A stretch of 64,000 nt of DNA from Anisodus tanguticus (taxonomy: Eukaryota > Streptophyta > Magnoliopsida > Solanales > Solanaceae), in NCBI GenBank assembly GCA_034509755.1, contig CM067550.1, positions 15,865,001-15,929,000 of the forward strand. The letters are read 5' to 3'. The notes under the pieces were generated by a model. It did no database searches. It saw nothing but the letters and a program-made list of their open reading frames with translations, and was not told the origin of the DNA. A program made the translations under genes and the position numbers. This document shows, one piece after another, positions 33,401-44,874 of this stretch. The stretch's first letter is position 1. Each line of letters opens with the position of its first letter.

Positions 33401-34822
33401 ATCGGTCTATGTGGAATTTTGCTCATAAGGGAGAATTCAGATGGGTCCTTTGCTCGGCATAAGGCGCGACTTGTTGGTGATGGTAAGACTCAGCAGGTTG
33501 GTATTGATTGTGGTGAGACGTTTAGTCCGGTGGTCAAACCGGCTACCATTCGCACTGTACTTAGCTTGGCTCTTTCAAAGACTTGGTCGATTCATCAGTT
33601 GGATGTCAAGAATGCTTTTCTACATGGAGATCTCAAGGAAACAGTCTATATGCATCAGCCGTTGGGTTTCAGGGATCCCAACCGCCCTCATCATGTCTGT
33701 TTGTTAAAGAAGTCATTACATGGGCTTAAGTAGTCTCCACGTGCCTGGTATACACGATTTGCTGATTTTGTTTCGACTATTGGGTTCACTCACAGCAGGT
33801 CATATAATTCTTTGTTCATCTACCGCCGTGGTTCGTCATTGGCCTATATTCTGTTATATGTGGATGATATCATCTTGACTGCCTCCTCCAATGCTTTGCG
33901 TCAGTCTATCATGGCCATGCTCGCCCGAATTTGCTATGAAGGACTTAGGGCCGTTGAGTTATTTTTGGGGATTGCCGTCAAACGTCATTCAGGTGGCTTG
34001 TTTCGTCTCAACGGAAGTATGCCGCCGAGATCATAGAAAAGGGCTGGAATTTCATCCTGTAAGTCCACTTCCACGCCAGTTGATGCAAACCCAAAGCTAA
34101 GTGCCACAGCAGGTGCACCATACAAGGACCCGACCCGCTATCGCAGTCTTGCAGGGGCCCTCCAGTATCTTACCTTTACCAGACCGGATATTACATATGC
34201 AGTTCAGCAGGTGTGTCTATTCATGCATGATCCCAGAGTTGAGCACATGAATGCAATCAAACGCGTCATTCGGTATATTCAGGGGACACTAGACTATGGG
34301 TTACACTTGTATCCGTCATCTACATCTACGCTTGTCTCCTACACGGATGCTGATTGGGGTGGTTGTCCCGACACCAGACGATCGACTTCTGACTACTGTA
34401 TGTTCCTTGGCAACAACTTGGTCTCCTGGTCCGCAAAACGTCAGGCCACTCTATCACGCTCAAGTGCCGAGGAAGAATATCGAGGGGTAGCAAGTGTGGT
34501 CTCCGAATCATGTTGGCTACGTAATTTGCTTTTGGAGCTTCATTGTCCCATTCAGAAGGCAACCTTGGTATATTGCGATAACATTAGTGCCATCTACCTT
34601 TCAGGTAACCCCGTTCAACACCAACGCACCAAGCATATCGAAATGGACATTCACTTTGTCCGTGAAAAGGTTGCAAAGGGTCAAGTTCGCGTATGCCATG
34701 TCCCGTCTCGTTATCAAATTGCAGACATCTTTACAAAGGGTCTACCAGCGGTTCTCTTTGAAGATTTTAGGGAAAGTCTCAGCGTTCGAAAACCGCCCGC
34801 TATGACTGCGGGGGTGTGTTAA
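30500..34822 (+). pseudogene. Copia-3 gag-pol pseudogene
   Basis: Gag starts at ATG 30500 (MSKNNFHPALTVSNIKLS) and is intact through the capsid domain to an Asn/Gly-rich tail near 31270. A frame change follows. The next frame runs uninterrupted to 33302 with protease (WYMDTGATTHMTSESG, about 31600), pre-integrase (SMWHARLSHPG) and integrase (FDIIHSDLWTSPV, then IQCDNGKEYDN). Another shift near 33100-33180 leads into reverse transcriptase (33185-33733), where an expected Gln codon after HGLK is TAG (33731). YVDDIILTAS is present near 33858. A shift near 33920 separates it from RNase H (34211-34822, YTDADWGGCPD, YCDNISAIYLSG). It is less damaged than Copia-1 but not functional as one protein. 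Confidence 0.92.
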
Positions 34823-35245
34823 ACAGAGCAATATACATGTGATATACACTGAATATACAGCAGTGTATATCACATATATATCACTAGCAAAGCAGCAAAA
34901 CAGAGGTGCAGTCAGTTGGGCCTCTCGGCCAGTGGCCCAAACCAGCAGTGCGGCAAGGCCTTTCAGCCTCTAGGCAGTGGGCCGATAGTAGCCCAGTTCC
35001 AGCCCATCACGGGATCACAGGCAGCAAAACAGTAGATATAAGTTGTATATTAAGGAAAGAATATTGTGTGTATATTGTAGTATATTTATTACCATAATTA
35101 GGATATACACTTACCATAATTGTATAGTTAGAATTATGGTAGAATAAGGTTTTAGGAATAGATTAGGAATAGGATTCTCCTATTTTGTAACTTGTATATA
35201 TATCTATTCAATCAATGAAAATAATTAAGGGGATTATTTCTTTCA
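34817..35245 (+). repeat. Copia-3 3' LTR (429 bp)
   Basis: Same ends as the 5' LTR. It overlaps the last codons of the RNase H frame by a few bases. The loop base of the U3 hairpin differs (acagca versus acaaca) while the 15-bp stem is unchanged. Confidence 0.95.
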
Positions 35246-35250
35246 AAAAT

Positions 35251-35849
35251 AGAAAAAGATAAAGGACAGTTTTAGATATGTAACAAAGGTACAACAAATT
35301 TAAACATGGTAAAAGAATTAATCTAAATAGTTGTCCACTCAATTATTTTTATTAAAAAATAATCATGAGCGGGTATATATATTTATATATATAATAATAA
35401 TAATAATTATTATTATTATTATTAGAAAAGTAAACAGTTTCCTATTCAATATTGTAAGTGTTCCCTTTTATGCGAAACCATTTACTTCAACTGGGATGGA
35501 TTGAGGAGAATATGACCTCACGGGATCTCCTTTCTTTTTTCCAATTAATTGACAACAGCTTGTAACTTGGTATGGACTCCATAAAGAAATTGATAACAAA
35601 AATATATATCCAAAATATTAGATGGGTTCCATGGAACGAGTCATTCAGAACAATAGTGATAAGAATGAGAATCTCGAGCTCTAGATAGGACATAGAATAC
35701 ATGCGTGTATTGGGAATGGGCAGAGCTTCCAGTGTTGGGAATGGATCTTTGTGCTAGTGTATTTGGTTTTATCCTTGTCCATTTGATGAATCTAGATACG
35801 TGTCAGGCAAATGACTATTTGTTTACGATAGGTTGATAAAAGGGGATTT
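35251..35849. other. Unassigned AT-rich DNA
   Basis: Includes an AT palindrome-like run of taa/tta triplets at about 35390-35425. No gene recognised. Confidence 0.35.
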
Positions 35850-37296
35850 GTGATGGAGGTATTTATTAGACTTGTTCATGTGAAAGATACTAGTTCTTTA
35901 TCTTTGAAGAAAGCAATTGTGGATGTACTTGCTCACCATTCTTTAACTTTATGTTACGTACGGGGGAAATGTTATGATGGGGCAACCAATATGCAAGGTG
36001 AACTATGAGGTCTTAAAAAGTTGATCAAACAAGAAAGTAGATCGACTCATTCTGTTCATTATTTTGCCCATCAACTTCAATTAACTCTTGTTGCGGTTTC
36101 TAAAAAGTGTGTTCAAGTGGGAAAACTTGTACTGTTGGTTTCAAATGTTTTGAATATGTTGGGAACTTCTTTTAAACGTGTGAATGAATTTTGAGAATCT
36201 CAAAAAAAAAAAAAACTCCGAGAGACATTAGATATGGGTGAGCTAGAAATGGGTAGAGGCCTGAATCAAGAACTTGGTCTTATTAAAGCCGGTGATACTC
36301 ATTGGGGGATCTCACTACAAGTCGTTTGGAAACTTTATCAGTAACTTTGGCTCTATCGTTGATGTACTTGATACTCTTGTTGTAAATGTAAGTAGGATGA
36401 AAGAGCTAGCGCATCGGGATTCTCAGAAGTTGTCAAACGTTTGAGACTGTTTTCTTGTTGCATTTGATGACTAATGTTTTAGAAATCACAAATGATCTTA
36501 ATGTGCCATTACATAAAAAGGAGCAGGATATTGCAAATGTCATGATTCTTGTTAAGGTTTGCAAGAGAAGGTTGCAAGCTTTAAGAGATAATGAATGAGA
36601 TCCTCTCTTGGAAAAACATTCTGGATGGACTTCACTTAAAGAAAAGGTAGAAACGTTTTGTATTAAGCATAAAATTTCATTATTCAATTATGATGATCCA
36701 TATGCTAACTCTAGAAGATCAAGACGTAAAGTAGTTGATTATACTACTTTTCATCATTACCGTGTGGATTTGTTTTATAAAATTATTGATTGGCAGCTAC
36801 AAGAACTCAATGAGGTGACAAGTAATTTTCTTAATGGAGTAACTTCCTTGAATCTGATTGATTCATTTTCTAGTTTTGACTAAAAAAAGATAGAGAATGG
36901 TTGAATTATATCCTGATGACTTTGATGGATTTAACATGAGGGCCCTTGAGAATCAACTTGCTAATTACATTATTGATGTTCGTGATATTGATAAAAGGTT
37001 CTCCAATTTTGTGAACTAGAGGAACTTTCAAAAAAGTTGGTTGAGAGCATTTAAACTATTCTCTTGTATTCCTTTTAGTGAAGTTTGTTTTGCTTCTACC
37101 ATTTGCCACTGCAACAGTTGAAGGAGCATTTTCGGCGATGAAATTTATCAAGAATGATTTGTGGAACCAAATGGTCGATGGATTCTTAGATGGTTGCATA
37201 GTACCTTATGTAGAAAAAAAAGTATTTAAGGATGTTTCTAATGGATGTATTATAAAAATATTTCAAGGGATGAAGACTCGTCGAGTGCAATTGTAA
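35850..37296 (+). pseudogene. hAT-type transposase relic (zinc-finger MYM-like class)
   Basis: Conceptual translation in several frames gives HVKDTSSLSLKKAIVDVLAH (35877 onward), then GKCYDGATNMQGEL, then HSVHYFAHQLQLTLVAVSKK. This is the order seen in TTF-type/ZMYM-like plant hAT proteins. Downstream pieces lie at 36608-36883, and a C-terminal dimerisation block at 37078-37296 contains LLPFATATVEGAFSAMKFIK. Stops and frameshifts occur throughout. Terminal inverted repeats were not found, possibly because Copia-4 sits 50 bp beyond the stop codon and Copia-3 lies 600 bp upstream. Confidence 0.75.
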
Positions 37297-37349
37297 TCTA
37301 TTAAGTGTCTATTAATATACTCTTTTGTAGTTGACTTCTTTATGTTAAT

Positions 37350-37593
37350 TGTAATAATTTGAAATATTTTCCTCAATTGTCTTCTTCCATTAAGGGAATC
37401 ATATATACACAATATACAAATAAATGTGAAGAGAAAATCATGCCTGTAATCTTCTTAATCAATAATCAATCCCTAATAATCGTCTTCCTAATTAACATAT
37501 TCCTAATTATCATTTTACTACTTACCATACATAAAATGATACTATCATTAATTATAATAAATAATTATTCCAATTATTATTAATATTCTAACA
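37350..37593 (-). repeat. Copia-4 3' LTR (244 bp)
   Basis: In plus-strand reading it starts tgtaataatttgaaata and ends atattctaaca. It holds about 45 bp around 37380-37430 that the other LTR lacks. Confidence 0.9.
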
Positions 37594-40500
37594 CTCCCCC
37601 GCATTCGAAGCTGGAGGGCGGCGAATGCTGAGACTGTCCCAAAAATCTTCAAATAATACCAGTGGAAGTCCTTTTGTGAAAATATCTGCTATCTGATGGC
37701 GTGTCGGGACATGTAACACTCGCACTTGTCCGCGAGCCACTTTCTCACGAAGAAAATGGATATCTATCTCAATATGTTTAGTGCACTGATGATTGATCGG
37801 ATTCCCTGAGAGATAGATTGCACTAATATTATCACAGTATACCAGTGTGGCTGTCGGAATTGGGCAATGAAGCTCAAGTAACAGATTTCTAATCCAACAT
37901 GATTCAGACACAACATTTGCAACAACATGGTATTCTGCTTCAGCACTTGATCGTGACACTATGGCTTGTCTTTTTGAAGACTATGAGATCAAATTATCAC
38001 CGAGAAAGACACAATAACCTGAGGTAGCGCGTCTGGTGTTCAGACAACCTGCCCAGTCCGCATCCGTATAAGTGACAAGTTTGGAAACGGAGGATGAGTA
38101 TAGATGTAATTCATACTCCAGAGTGCCCTGAATATATCGCACAATGCGTTTTAGAGCATGCATATGTTCCTCCATCTAATTATGCATGAATAAGCACACT
38201 TGCTGTACTGCATAAGTAATATCCATCCTGGTGAACGTGAGATACTGCAAAGCTCCTGTTAGGCTGTGGTATAATGTTGGATCGGCAAATGGTTTTCTTG
38301 AAGCGGCACTTAATTTAGACTTGATGGGCATTCCAGCTCGTTCAACAATCTCGGATACATACTTCTTCTGGGAGAGAAATAATCTGCCTGCATGTCTTGT
38401 CACAACAATTCCTAGAAAGTAGTGTAGTGGACCAAGATCTTTCATAGCAAATTCGGAACTAAGTTGTGACATGATAAACTTGCGAAGGGATTCTGAGGAT
38501 GTTGTTAGGATAATATCATCCACATATAAAAGAAGATAAGCAATATTATTATCCTGACGATAAATAAATAGAGAATTATCGGAACGATTGTGAGAAAAAC
38601 CAATATGTGACACAAAATCCACAAACCGCTTATACCATGCCCGGGGGGCTGCTTCAGTCCATATAATTATTTTTTGAGCAAACACACATGATTAGGATAT
38701 TTGGGATCTTTGTATCCCAACGGTTGGTGCATGTAGACAGTTTCATTGAGTTGTCCATGAAGGAAGACATTTTTCACATCCAATTGATGAAGGGGCCAAC
38801 CTTTTGAGAGAGACACGCTGAGAACTGTTCTGATAGTTTCCAGTTTGACCACTGGACTGAACGTCTCCCCGCAATCTACACCAACCTGTTGTGTCTTCTC
38901 ATCACCTACAAGACGGGCCTTATGCCGCTCAAAAGTTCCATCAGATTTTTCTTTATGACTGAAAATACACATAGACCGAAATATATTAGCATTAGATGGA
39001 CGAGGTACTAAATCCCACGTCCTATTTTTAATTAGAGCATGATATTCATCATCCATGGCCAATTTCCAATTCGGGTCCTTTAAAGCAGTCACTGGGTTAC
39101 GAGGCAATGGTGATTTCGAGACCTGGGTATGTAGGTTATATTTGATATTTGGTTTGACAATTCTATGTTGACTACGGGTGATAGGGAGATTTTCAGGGCC
39201 AGTGGACTGGACGCCACTGGCCGATGGTGAGAAATCCAGAATGTTAGGCGGCCTAGTGGCAGTGGACTGAGAGGCCCTGCTTAGGAGAGGGACAATTGGC
39301 TTAGGGATTGGGCTTGGAGCCGAGAGATGGCCCAAGGTGCCTGTGGACTGTTCCTGTGTGTAGTGAGAGAGTGAGGGACGACTGGATTCAGAACCGAAGG
39401 CCCAAGCTGTTGGACTGAATTGTCAAGTGGCTGGGCCATCGTTCGTTGGTCCAGTGGGCCCAAACTCGTATTTCCAACGCAAATAGTGGGTACCGAGCTA
39501 CGAAAAAAATGTGTTAGATACGGAAGCCTACCATCATCCAAAAAATCATAAGTGTGAGTTCCGGTTTCATGTATCTTAGCAAACGCAAAAATTGTTTCAT
39601 CGAAAATTACATGACGACTTATAATTATTCTTTTGAAAGAAATGTTGTAACATTTGTAACCGCGATGATTAGTAGAAAATCCCAAGAAGACACATAGAGT
39701 AGACCGGGGTTGGAGTTTTGTGATTGTGGTGGATGAAAAAATGGGGTAGCAAAGACAACCAAACACTCTTAAATGAAGATAGGAGGGCTCTCGTAAATAC
39801 AACATATTTAGTGGAGCTTGGTAAGACATGTTTTTATGAGGAAGAATATCCAACAGATAAGTGGCCATTTGGAGTACATGATGCCAAAATATGAGGGGTA
39901 GTGAAGCATGAGCAAGAGATGTTCTAACAATTAATTTTGCGTTCCGCCTTCCCATTTTATGATGAAGTGTGAGGACAAGACAAACGAAAATTTAGACCAT
40001 TTGTTTTGAAAAAATCCCAAAACTGATTATTGTCAAACTCACTTCCATTATCACATTGAATATTTTTTATATTCCGTTCAAATTGAGTTCGGATGAATGC
40101 TCTAAATGTGAGAAAAGTGAAAAACACTTGTGATTTTTTCGACAAAGGGAATGTCCACAAATAATTTGTCATCTAGTATGAGCAAATAATATCTATGACC
40201 AGAATAACTCAAAACGGGTGATGTCCAAATATCACAATGTAAAATATCAAATGGCATAAGAGTGCATGAAGTAGAAGAAATAAATTGCAATTTAACATGT
40301 TTACCAAGTGCACAAGAATGACACTTATTTAGAGTCCTTGTTTGGGTACAAGAAATAAATTTATTTTATTTAAGAGAGGCCAAAACAACCTCTCCCGTAT
40401 ATCCCAAACGTTGGTGCCATAAAGATGGTGCCAATGCTGCAAATGTAAAAGGAAACTTGGACTGTTGATTTGGTAAATTTATTAGATAGAGTTCCCCCTT

Positions 40501-41987
40501 ATTATCACATCTCATGAGAAGCTTCCCGTCTGAAAATCATGCATGAAAAATTCATAAGGGTCAAAACGAACAGATACTCAATTATCAATAGTAAACTTTC
40601 TAAGAGAGACCAAGTTTTTTATTAATTTATGAGCATGAAGGACATTCTTTAAAATTAGTGGTGAGTTTGGTGGTGACAATTTGCTCGAACCATACCCTTT
40701 TATTGGAATTGAATGACTATTTTCGACAATTATACCATTATCATTGCTCAAATTAAGATAGGATGAGAGATTACCTTGGGAGGACGTCATATGAGACGTC
40801 GCTCCGGAGTTCATATACCAATTTGAATCCGATGGGTTGAGTCCAAGGGTGTGCATGGCGGACTCAATATCCGTGGGGTGGGCTATTACTGAATGGGCCA
40901 CATGCCACTGGGTCGGCAGTGACCCAATGTTGCTTCCTGCTGAAACAGACCCAGCGAAATGGGCCTACTGGGCCTGTTTATGTTGTCCAGTATTTGGATG
41001 AACATAGTGGGTCGTTGGGGCGGCCTGGCCCAATTCCCTGTTGGGATTGGGCTGGGTGGTACAACCCAAGGCTACCGCCAGGCCTAGTTGACTGCGCCAC
41101 TGGCCTGCTGCCACTGTCCACCACCGCCACCATTTCTGCCATCGTGCTGCTGCCACTATCCACACCGGAGTTGGTGTTGCCGCCATTTCCGCCGCCACCG
41201 AAATTCTAGTGGCCTCCACCTTTGTTATTTCCATGAATTCCACCCTTATTCTTATTATTATTACGTCTCTTTTGTCCCTTATTTTGTTGAGAATGGTCAA
41301 AAAAATTAAAATCATTTGAGGAAGTGACAATCAAGGCGGATTTTGAAAGAGTTGAAGCTTTTTTTACCAAGCCCGACTCTTCAAGCACAAGCATGGACTG
41401 TGCTTGATAAAATAAAGGTAGAGGATTACTTTGACGGATTAGTGTTCCCACGCCGCTATACGCATCGGTGAGACCGACAACCAATTGTAAGACTAACCGG
41501 TTATTAGTAACATGTGAACCAACGTTTCTCAATTGATCTGTCAACACTTTGAGGCGTTGACAATATGCAGAAACATTAGGGAAATCCGTCATGTCAATGG
41601 TTGAGAACTCCTGCTCCAATGTAACCGTGCGAGAGTTTTGGTTATCTTGAAATATATCTCGCAAACGTTCCCAAGCCGCCATGGCTGTTGAATCCGGTTC
41701 CATTATTGTATGCAACAAGTCAGTGGAAATGTTGCATAAATCCAACCAAGGACTATGGCATCAAGTGTATCTCATAGTTCATTGTCTGCATCGGTTGTTA
41801 ATTCCTTCCCTTTTCCATCTTTTGGAGGAATTATATGATGAAGAACTTTGTGAGCCCGACAACATATTTTGAATAATTACGCCCAAGTTGCATAATGAAC
41901 GGTTTCCATTTCTACTTTGAAGGAAATATGTGTTTTGATGTTTGAGACGGTAAGGGCAGGATGAAAAGATGATTTGGACTCAGACAT
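37588..41987 (-). pseudogene. Copia-4 gag-pol pseudogene
   Basis: Gag starts near ATG 41987 and is interrupted early; the main capsid part is 41206-41745, ending in an Asn/Gly/Lys-rich tail. The protease block at 40578-40901 reads WYMNSGATSHMT, so the catalytic Asp is replaced by Asn. Integrase is spread over 39281-40290 (FDILHCDIWTSPV, IQCDNGSEFDN). Reverse transcriptase is split over 38667-39335 and 38176-38685 (YVDDIILTTS). RNase H covers 37588-38175 (YTDADWAGCLN, YCDNISAIYLSG). Several stops separate these. An Asp-to-Asn change in an aspartic protease would itself abolish processing. Confidence 0.92.
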
Positions 41988-42125
41988 GGTTGCTTGGGAG
42001 AAACGAAAAATCAAGAAAAAAAAATATGGAAGAAAATTTCGGCCAAGCTAGGGTTTCAGGGAGGAAGATGACCGAAATTGGTAGGGAATAATATTTGGAT
42101 CTTTTTCCTTAAACTTCTGATACCG

Positions 42126-42367
42126 TGTAATATTTTGAAAATGTTTTCCTCAATATGTGAAGAGGAAATCAAGCCTCTAATCTTCCTAATCAATAATCAA
42201 TCCCTGATAATCTTCTTCCTAATTAACATATTTCTAATTATCATTTTACTACTTACCATACATAAAATGATACTATCATTAATTATAATAAATAATTATT
42301 CTAATTATTATTAATATTTTAATAATTATAATAAATAATTTTTCTAATTATTATTAATATTCTAACA
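42126..42367 (-). repeat. Copia-4 5' LTR (242 bp)
   Basis: In plus-strand reading it starts tgtaatattttgaaaat and ends atattctaaca. It contains a local tandem duplication of about 45 bp (taattataataaataatt units at about 42280-42360) not seen in the other LTR. Confidence 0.9.
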
Positions 42368-42372
42368 TTAAT

Positions 42373-42646
42373 TTTACTTTGTAGTTTGTACAAGTATCTT
42401 CCTGACTCCATTCTACTTTTTCATATTCTAGCTTGAAATAGGAAATCATTTCTTTACGCTGTGCCGAATGTATTTATATATGTATATATGACGGTATTTG
42501 ATATGAGCAGAAGAAGGATTGTCTTTGGATTGCAACCGCTGAATATGAGAATAGGTATGGGGAGTAGTGATTTCTCTGCCGGATCAACTACACTAAGTGA
42601 ATCTCTCACCACTTCATCTACAAATTCTTATTCAAATTTGGACATT
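42373..42646. other. Unassigned DNA
   Basis: Continues the sequence into which Copia-4 inserted. No domain recognised. Confidence 0.35.
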
Positions 42647-43012
42647 GAGAGTGTGTTTGGTAGGAGAAAATATTTTTCAATTTTTTCATGTTTAATTGGT
42701 CAAAATATCTTGAAAAATATTTACTTAGAAATTAAGTTCTATAAAAATAAGGAAAATGACTTACCTAATGAAAGTAGAGAAAACAAGTCCATAAGTGATA
42801 TTCCAAGTTTATTGTCACCTCCCTATTCATCCAACGCCTCCAACTCCTACCCCCTTCACCATCTCACCCCACCACCCCCAAACACCCACTCCCCACTCAT
42901 CCCATCCCCATAGTATTTTGCCAGATTACATATAAATGTCTTTAGGATAATATTTTTTTACTAGCATATCAAACACTAGAAAATAAGTAAGAAACTCACC
43001 AAACACACCCTC
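42647..43012. mobile_element. MITE-like element with gtgtgtttgg inverted ends
   Basis: The left end gagagtgtgtttggtagg and the inverted right end gagggtgtgtttggtgag match over 15 of 18 bases. The core holds a C-rich stretch (42820-42910). No target-site duplication was resolved and there is no ORF of its own. Confidence 0.55.
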
Positions 43013-43271
43013 AAGTTAGTCTTGCACCTTCAAATTAACATAGTATAATTATTCATGCGTTGCTTTTCTTTCTTTTCTCACACACCCCCTGTCCTAAAGT
43101 ATGAACACCCTTGACGAAATTCCTGACTTCGCCACTGGTATCAGGCACCAGATGAAAAACAAAAAAAGATAATATTTTCATTAGAAAATTATCAAATTTC
43201 AAATTAAATGACTTTTTCATAGAAAATGGTTTTCTCAAATGACTCACAATTATATCAGACACATAGTTTTA

Positions 43272-43486
43272 GAGGGTGTTTGGATTGACTTATTTTAAGT
43301 GTTTGTGGGCTTTTAAGCACTTTTTTAATTTTTGTGGTGTTTGACAATGAAAAAAAAGCTTAAAACACATACTTTTAAACATGAAAAGTACAAAAATAAA
43401 CCAAAAGTCAAAAGTTATTTATTACCAACTTGTGACTTTTGATTTTAGCTTATAAGCTACTTTTTAAATGTCAATCCAAACACCCC
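43272..43486. mobile_element. Tourist/PIF-Harbinger-like MITE (215 bp)
   Basis: The left end gagggtgtttggattgac and the inverted right end ggggtgtttggattgac are nearly identical. Both sides carry tta (43269-43271 and 43487-43489), the usual 3-bp target of this superfamily. The interior shows further inverted pairing (agcttaaaa, ttataagc). Confidence 0.7.
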
Positions 43487-43489
43487 TTA

Positions 43490-43876
43490 GTCCCCCTAGC
43501 AAGCTCACATTGTAGAGATTCACTATTTTTGTTAAAAAGTATCTTTGTTCTTTATAGTCGTATATACTGTGATAAGAAAATACTCAATTTAGTTCAATAG
43601 AATGAAGGTCTTCAAAATCAGATATCATAGATTCAAATCTTACAAAACACATGGTTCTTTCTTCTTAGATCAAAATATTTAAAATGAAATAAATTCATCG
43701 AGTAACTTTCGCAATAGTAGATATTTTGCCTTATATGTCTCTGAATTAAAGAACGATTTACGGTAGGACTGACCTCTAACTACCAATGCAGGTTTCCGTT
43801 TGTGAGCACTTTGGATTGTTAGTATATACGATAAATATCTATGTATCCCTATGGGTATATATATTATTTTTTGTCA
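43490..43876. other. Unassigned AT-rich DNA
   Basis: No gene or repeat boundary supported. Confidence 0.35.
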
Positions 43877-43881
43877 ATTAT

Positions 43882-44838
43882 TATTCAAAATTTATTAATG
43901 TGGAATTAAGTTTATCCCATTAATTTATGACTCGAACAATTGGGGCCCGCACGTCAAAAAAATCATTTCCACATACGTGCACACGTAGTGTCAAGTATCG
44001 CAAATTTCATTAGTGAAAGAGATATTGGTACGTATGTAATACGTTTGAGACATAGAATTATGGACGGTTATTGACCAAATGACAATGTATTCCACGTTGG
44101 TAAAAAAAGAAAGAAGTGTAAGATGAAACGAGTCGGAAATCGCCGCGAAGGGCCGCGGCGCAGCCCCGTCAGAGCCGAGGCGCCGGAGCGCCGCGACGCC
44201 TCCCAGTCAGCGCTACAACGCTAATTGGATAGGCAATCACTGGAGCCGCGACGCTAATTCAAAGAGTTACGGCGCTTCGGAGGCAGAATGCTGCGACGGG
44301 AAGTTGAAAAGTTCTGACCTTTGGGCTGGTTTTGGAGCATTGATTCTCCATTACTTGGCACATGAATTCAGCCATTATTTGGCTGAATGTAAGCTCTCAA
44401 TTAAGTGTCATTACATGGCTATTGAAGGTCATTAGTTGGCTAGTTGAGGGGTCTTCTCCTTACACTATAAATTGAGGCCTTTGGCTCAATTGAACTCAAC
44501 ACTCAACACTTAGAAAATACTCCAGATCTTTTCTGAATTCATCTTCTTCCTCTCTAGCAAAGTTACTATACTCAAAGTTCTTCAAAAAGTAACACTTGAG
44601 TTTCCTTTGCTCATTTGTTAAGTTGATGTTGTATCTTGAGTGACTATTGCCTGACAACATAAAAGGAGATATACGGGGCAATCTTGTCTTAAAGAAATAG
44701 TGACATCACTCGACTCAGCAAATCACCAAGCATTTTGTTAAGTTCATGATTTCCAGTTTATTGTAATAGTTAGTTTATCCTTTCTACTATTGTAATAGTT
44801 ACTTACTTTCCGTTCCCTGCAACAATTGTATCTCAATA
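43882..44838 (+). repeat. Copia-5 5' LTR (957 bp)
   Basis: It has a GC-rich block (44140-44290, many gccgcg motifs) of which about 65 bp are absent from the 3' LTR. A TATA box (ctataaattgag, 44465) is followed by a leader, a small attgcc...ggcaat hairpin (44647-44682) and caatcttgtcttaa (44679-44692). Confidence 0.9.
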
Positions 44839-44841
44839 ATT

Positions 44842-44855
44842 TTAAGACAAGATTT
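44842..44855 (+). other. Copia-5 putative primer-binding region complementary to own LTR
   Basis: The sequence tttaagacaagatt (44841-44854) can pair with aatcttgtcttaaa (44680-44693) within the same transcript. It lies 2 bases past the LTR end, where the primer for minus-strand synthesis should anneal. It is not a match to the usual initiator-tRNA site. Confidence 0.55.
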
Positions 44856-44874
44856 GTTGTAAGTACTTAGAAAC

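Larger units (their letters stand above)
29895..35245 (+). mobile_element. Copia-3, complete Ale/Retrofit-like LTR retrotransposon
   Basis: Two LTRs of about 430-440 bp are flanked by target-site duplication aaaat (29890-29894 and 35246-35250). The primer-binding site tggtatcaaaag (30335) directly follows the 5' LTR, and gcgggggtg precedes the 3' LTR. The LTRs are nearly identical apart from small indels and mostly G/A and C/T changes in the GC-rich part, so this is probably the youngest Copia insertion here. The coding region is still broken. Confidence 0.95.
37350..42367 (-). mobile_element. Copia-4, complete Ale/Retrofit-like element, minus strand
   Basis: LTRs at 42126-42367 (5') and 37350-37593 (3') are flanked by ttaat (37345-37349 and 42368-42372). 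Read on the minus strand, the primer-binding site cggtatcagaag follows the 5' LTR (42114-42125), and a purine tract (gcgggggag, 37594-37603) precedes the 3' LTR. It is oriented against its neighbours. Confidence 0.93.

Noticed and set aside
15284..35245. One giant composite transposon from Copia-1 to Copia-3
   Set aside because: Each Copia has its own pair of LTRs and its own distinct target-site duplication, so these are three independent insertions.
42461..42913. 150-codon ORF beginning MPNVFIYVYM
   Set aside because: It crosses the left boundary of the MITE at 42647 and ends in Pro-rich MITE core sequence; no conserved domain.
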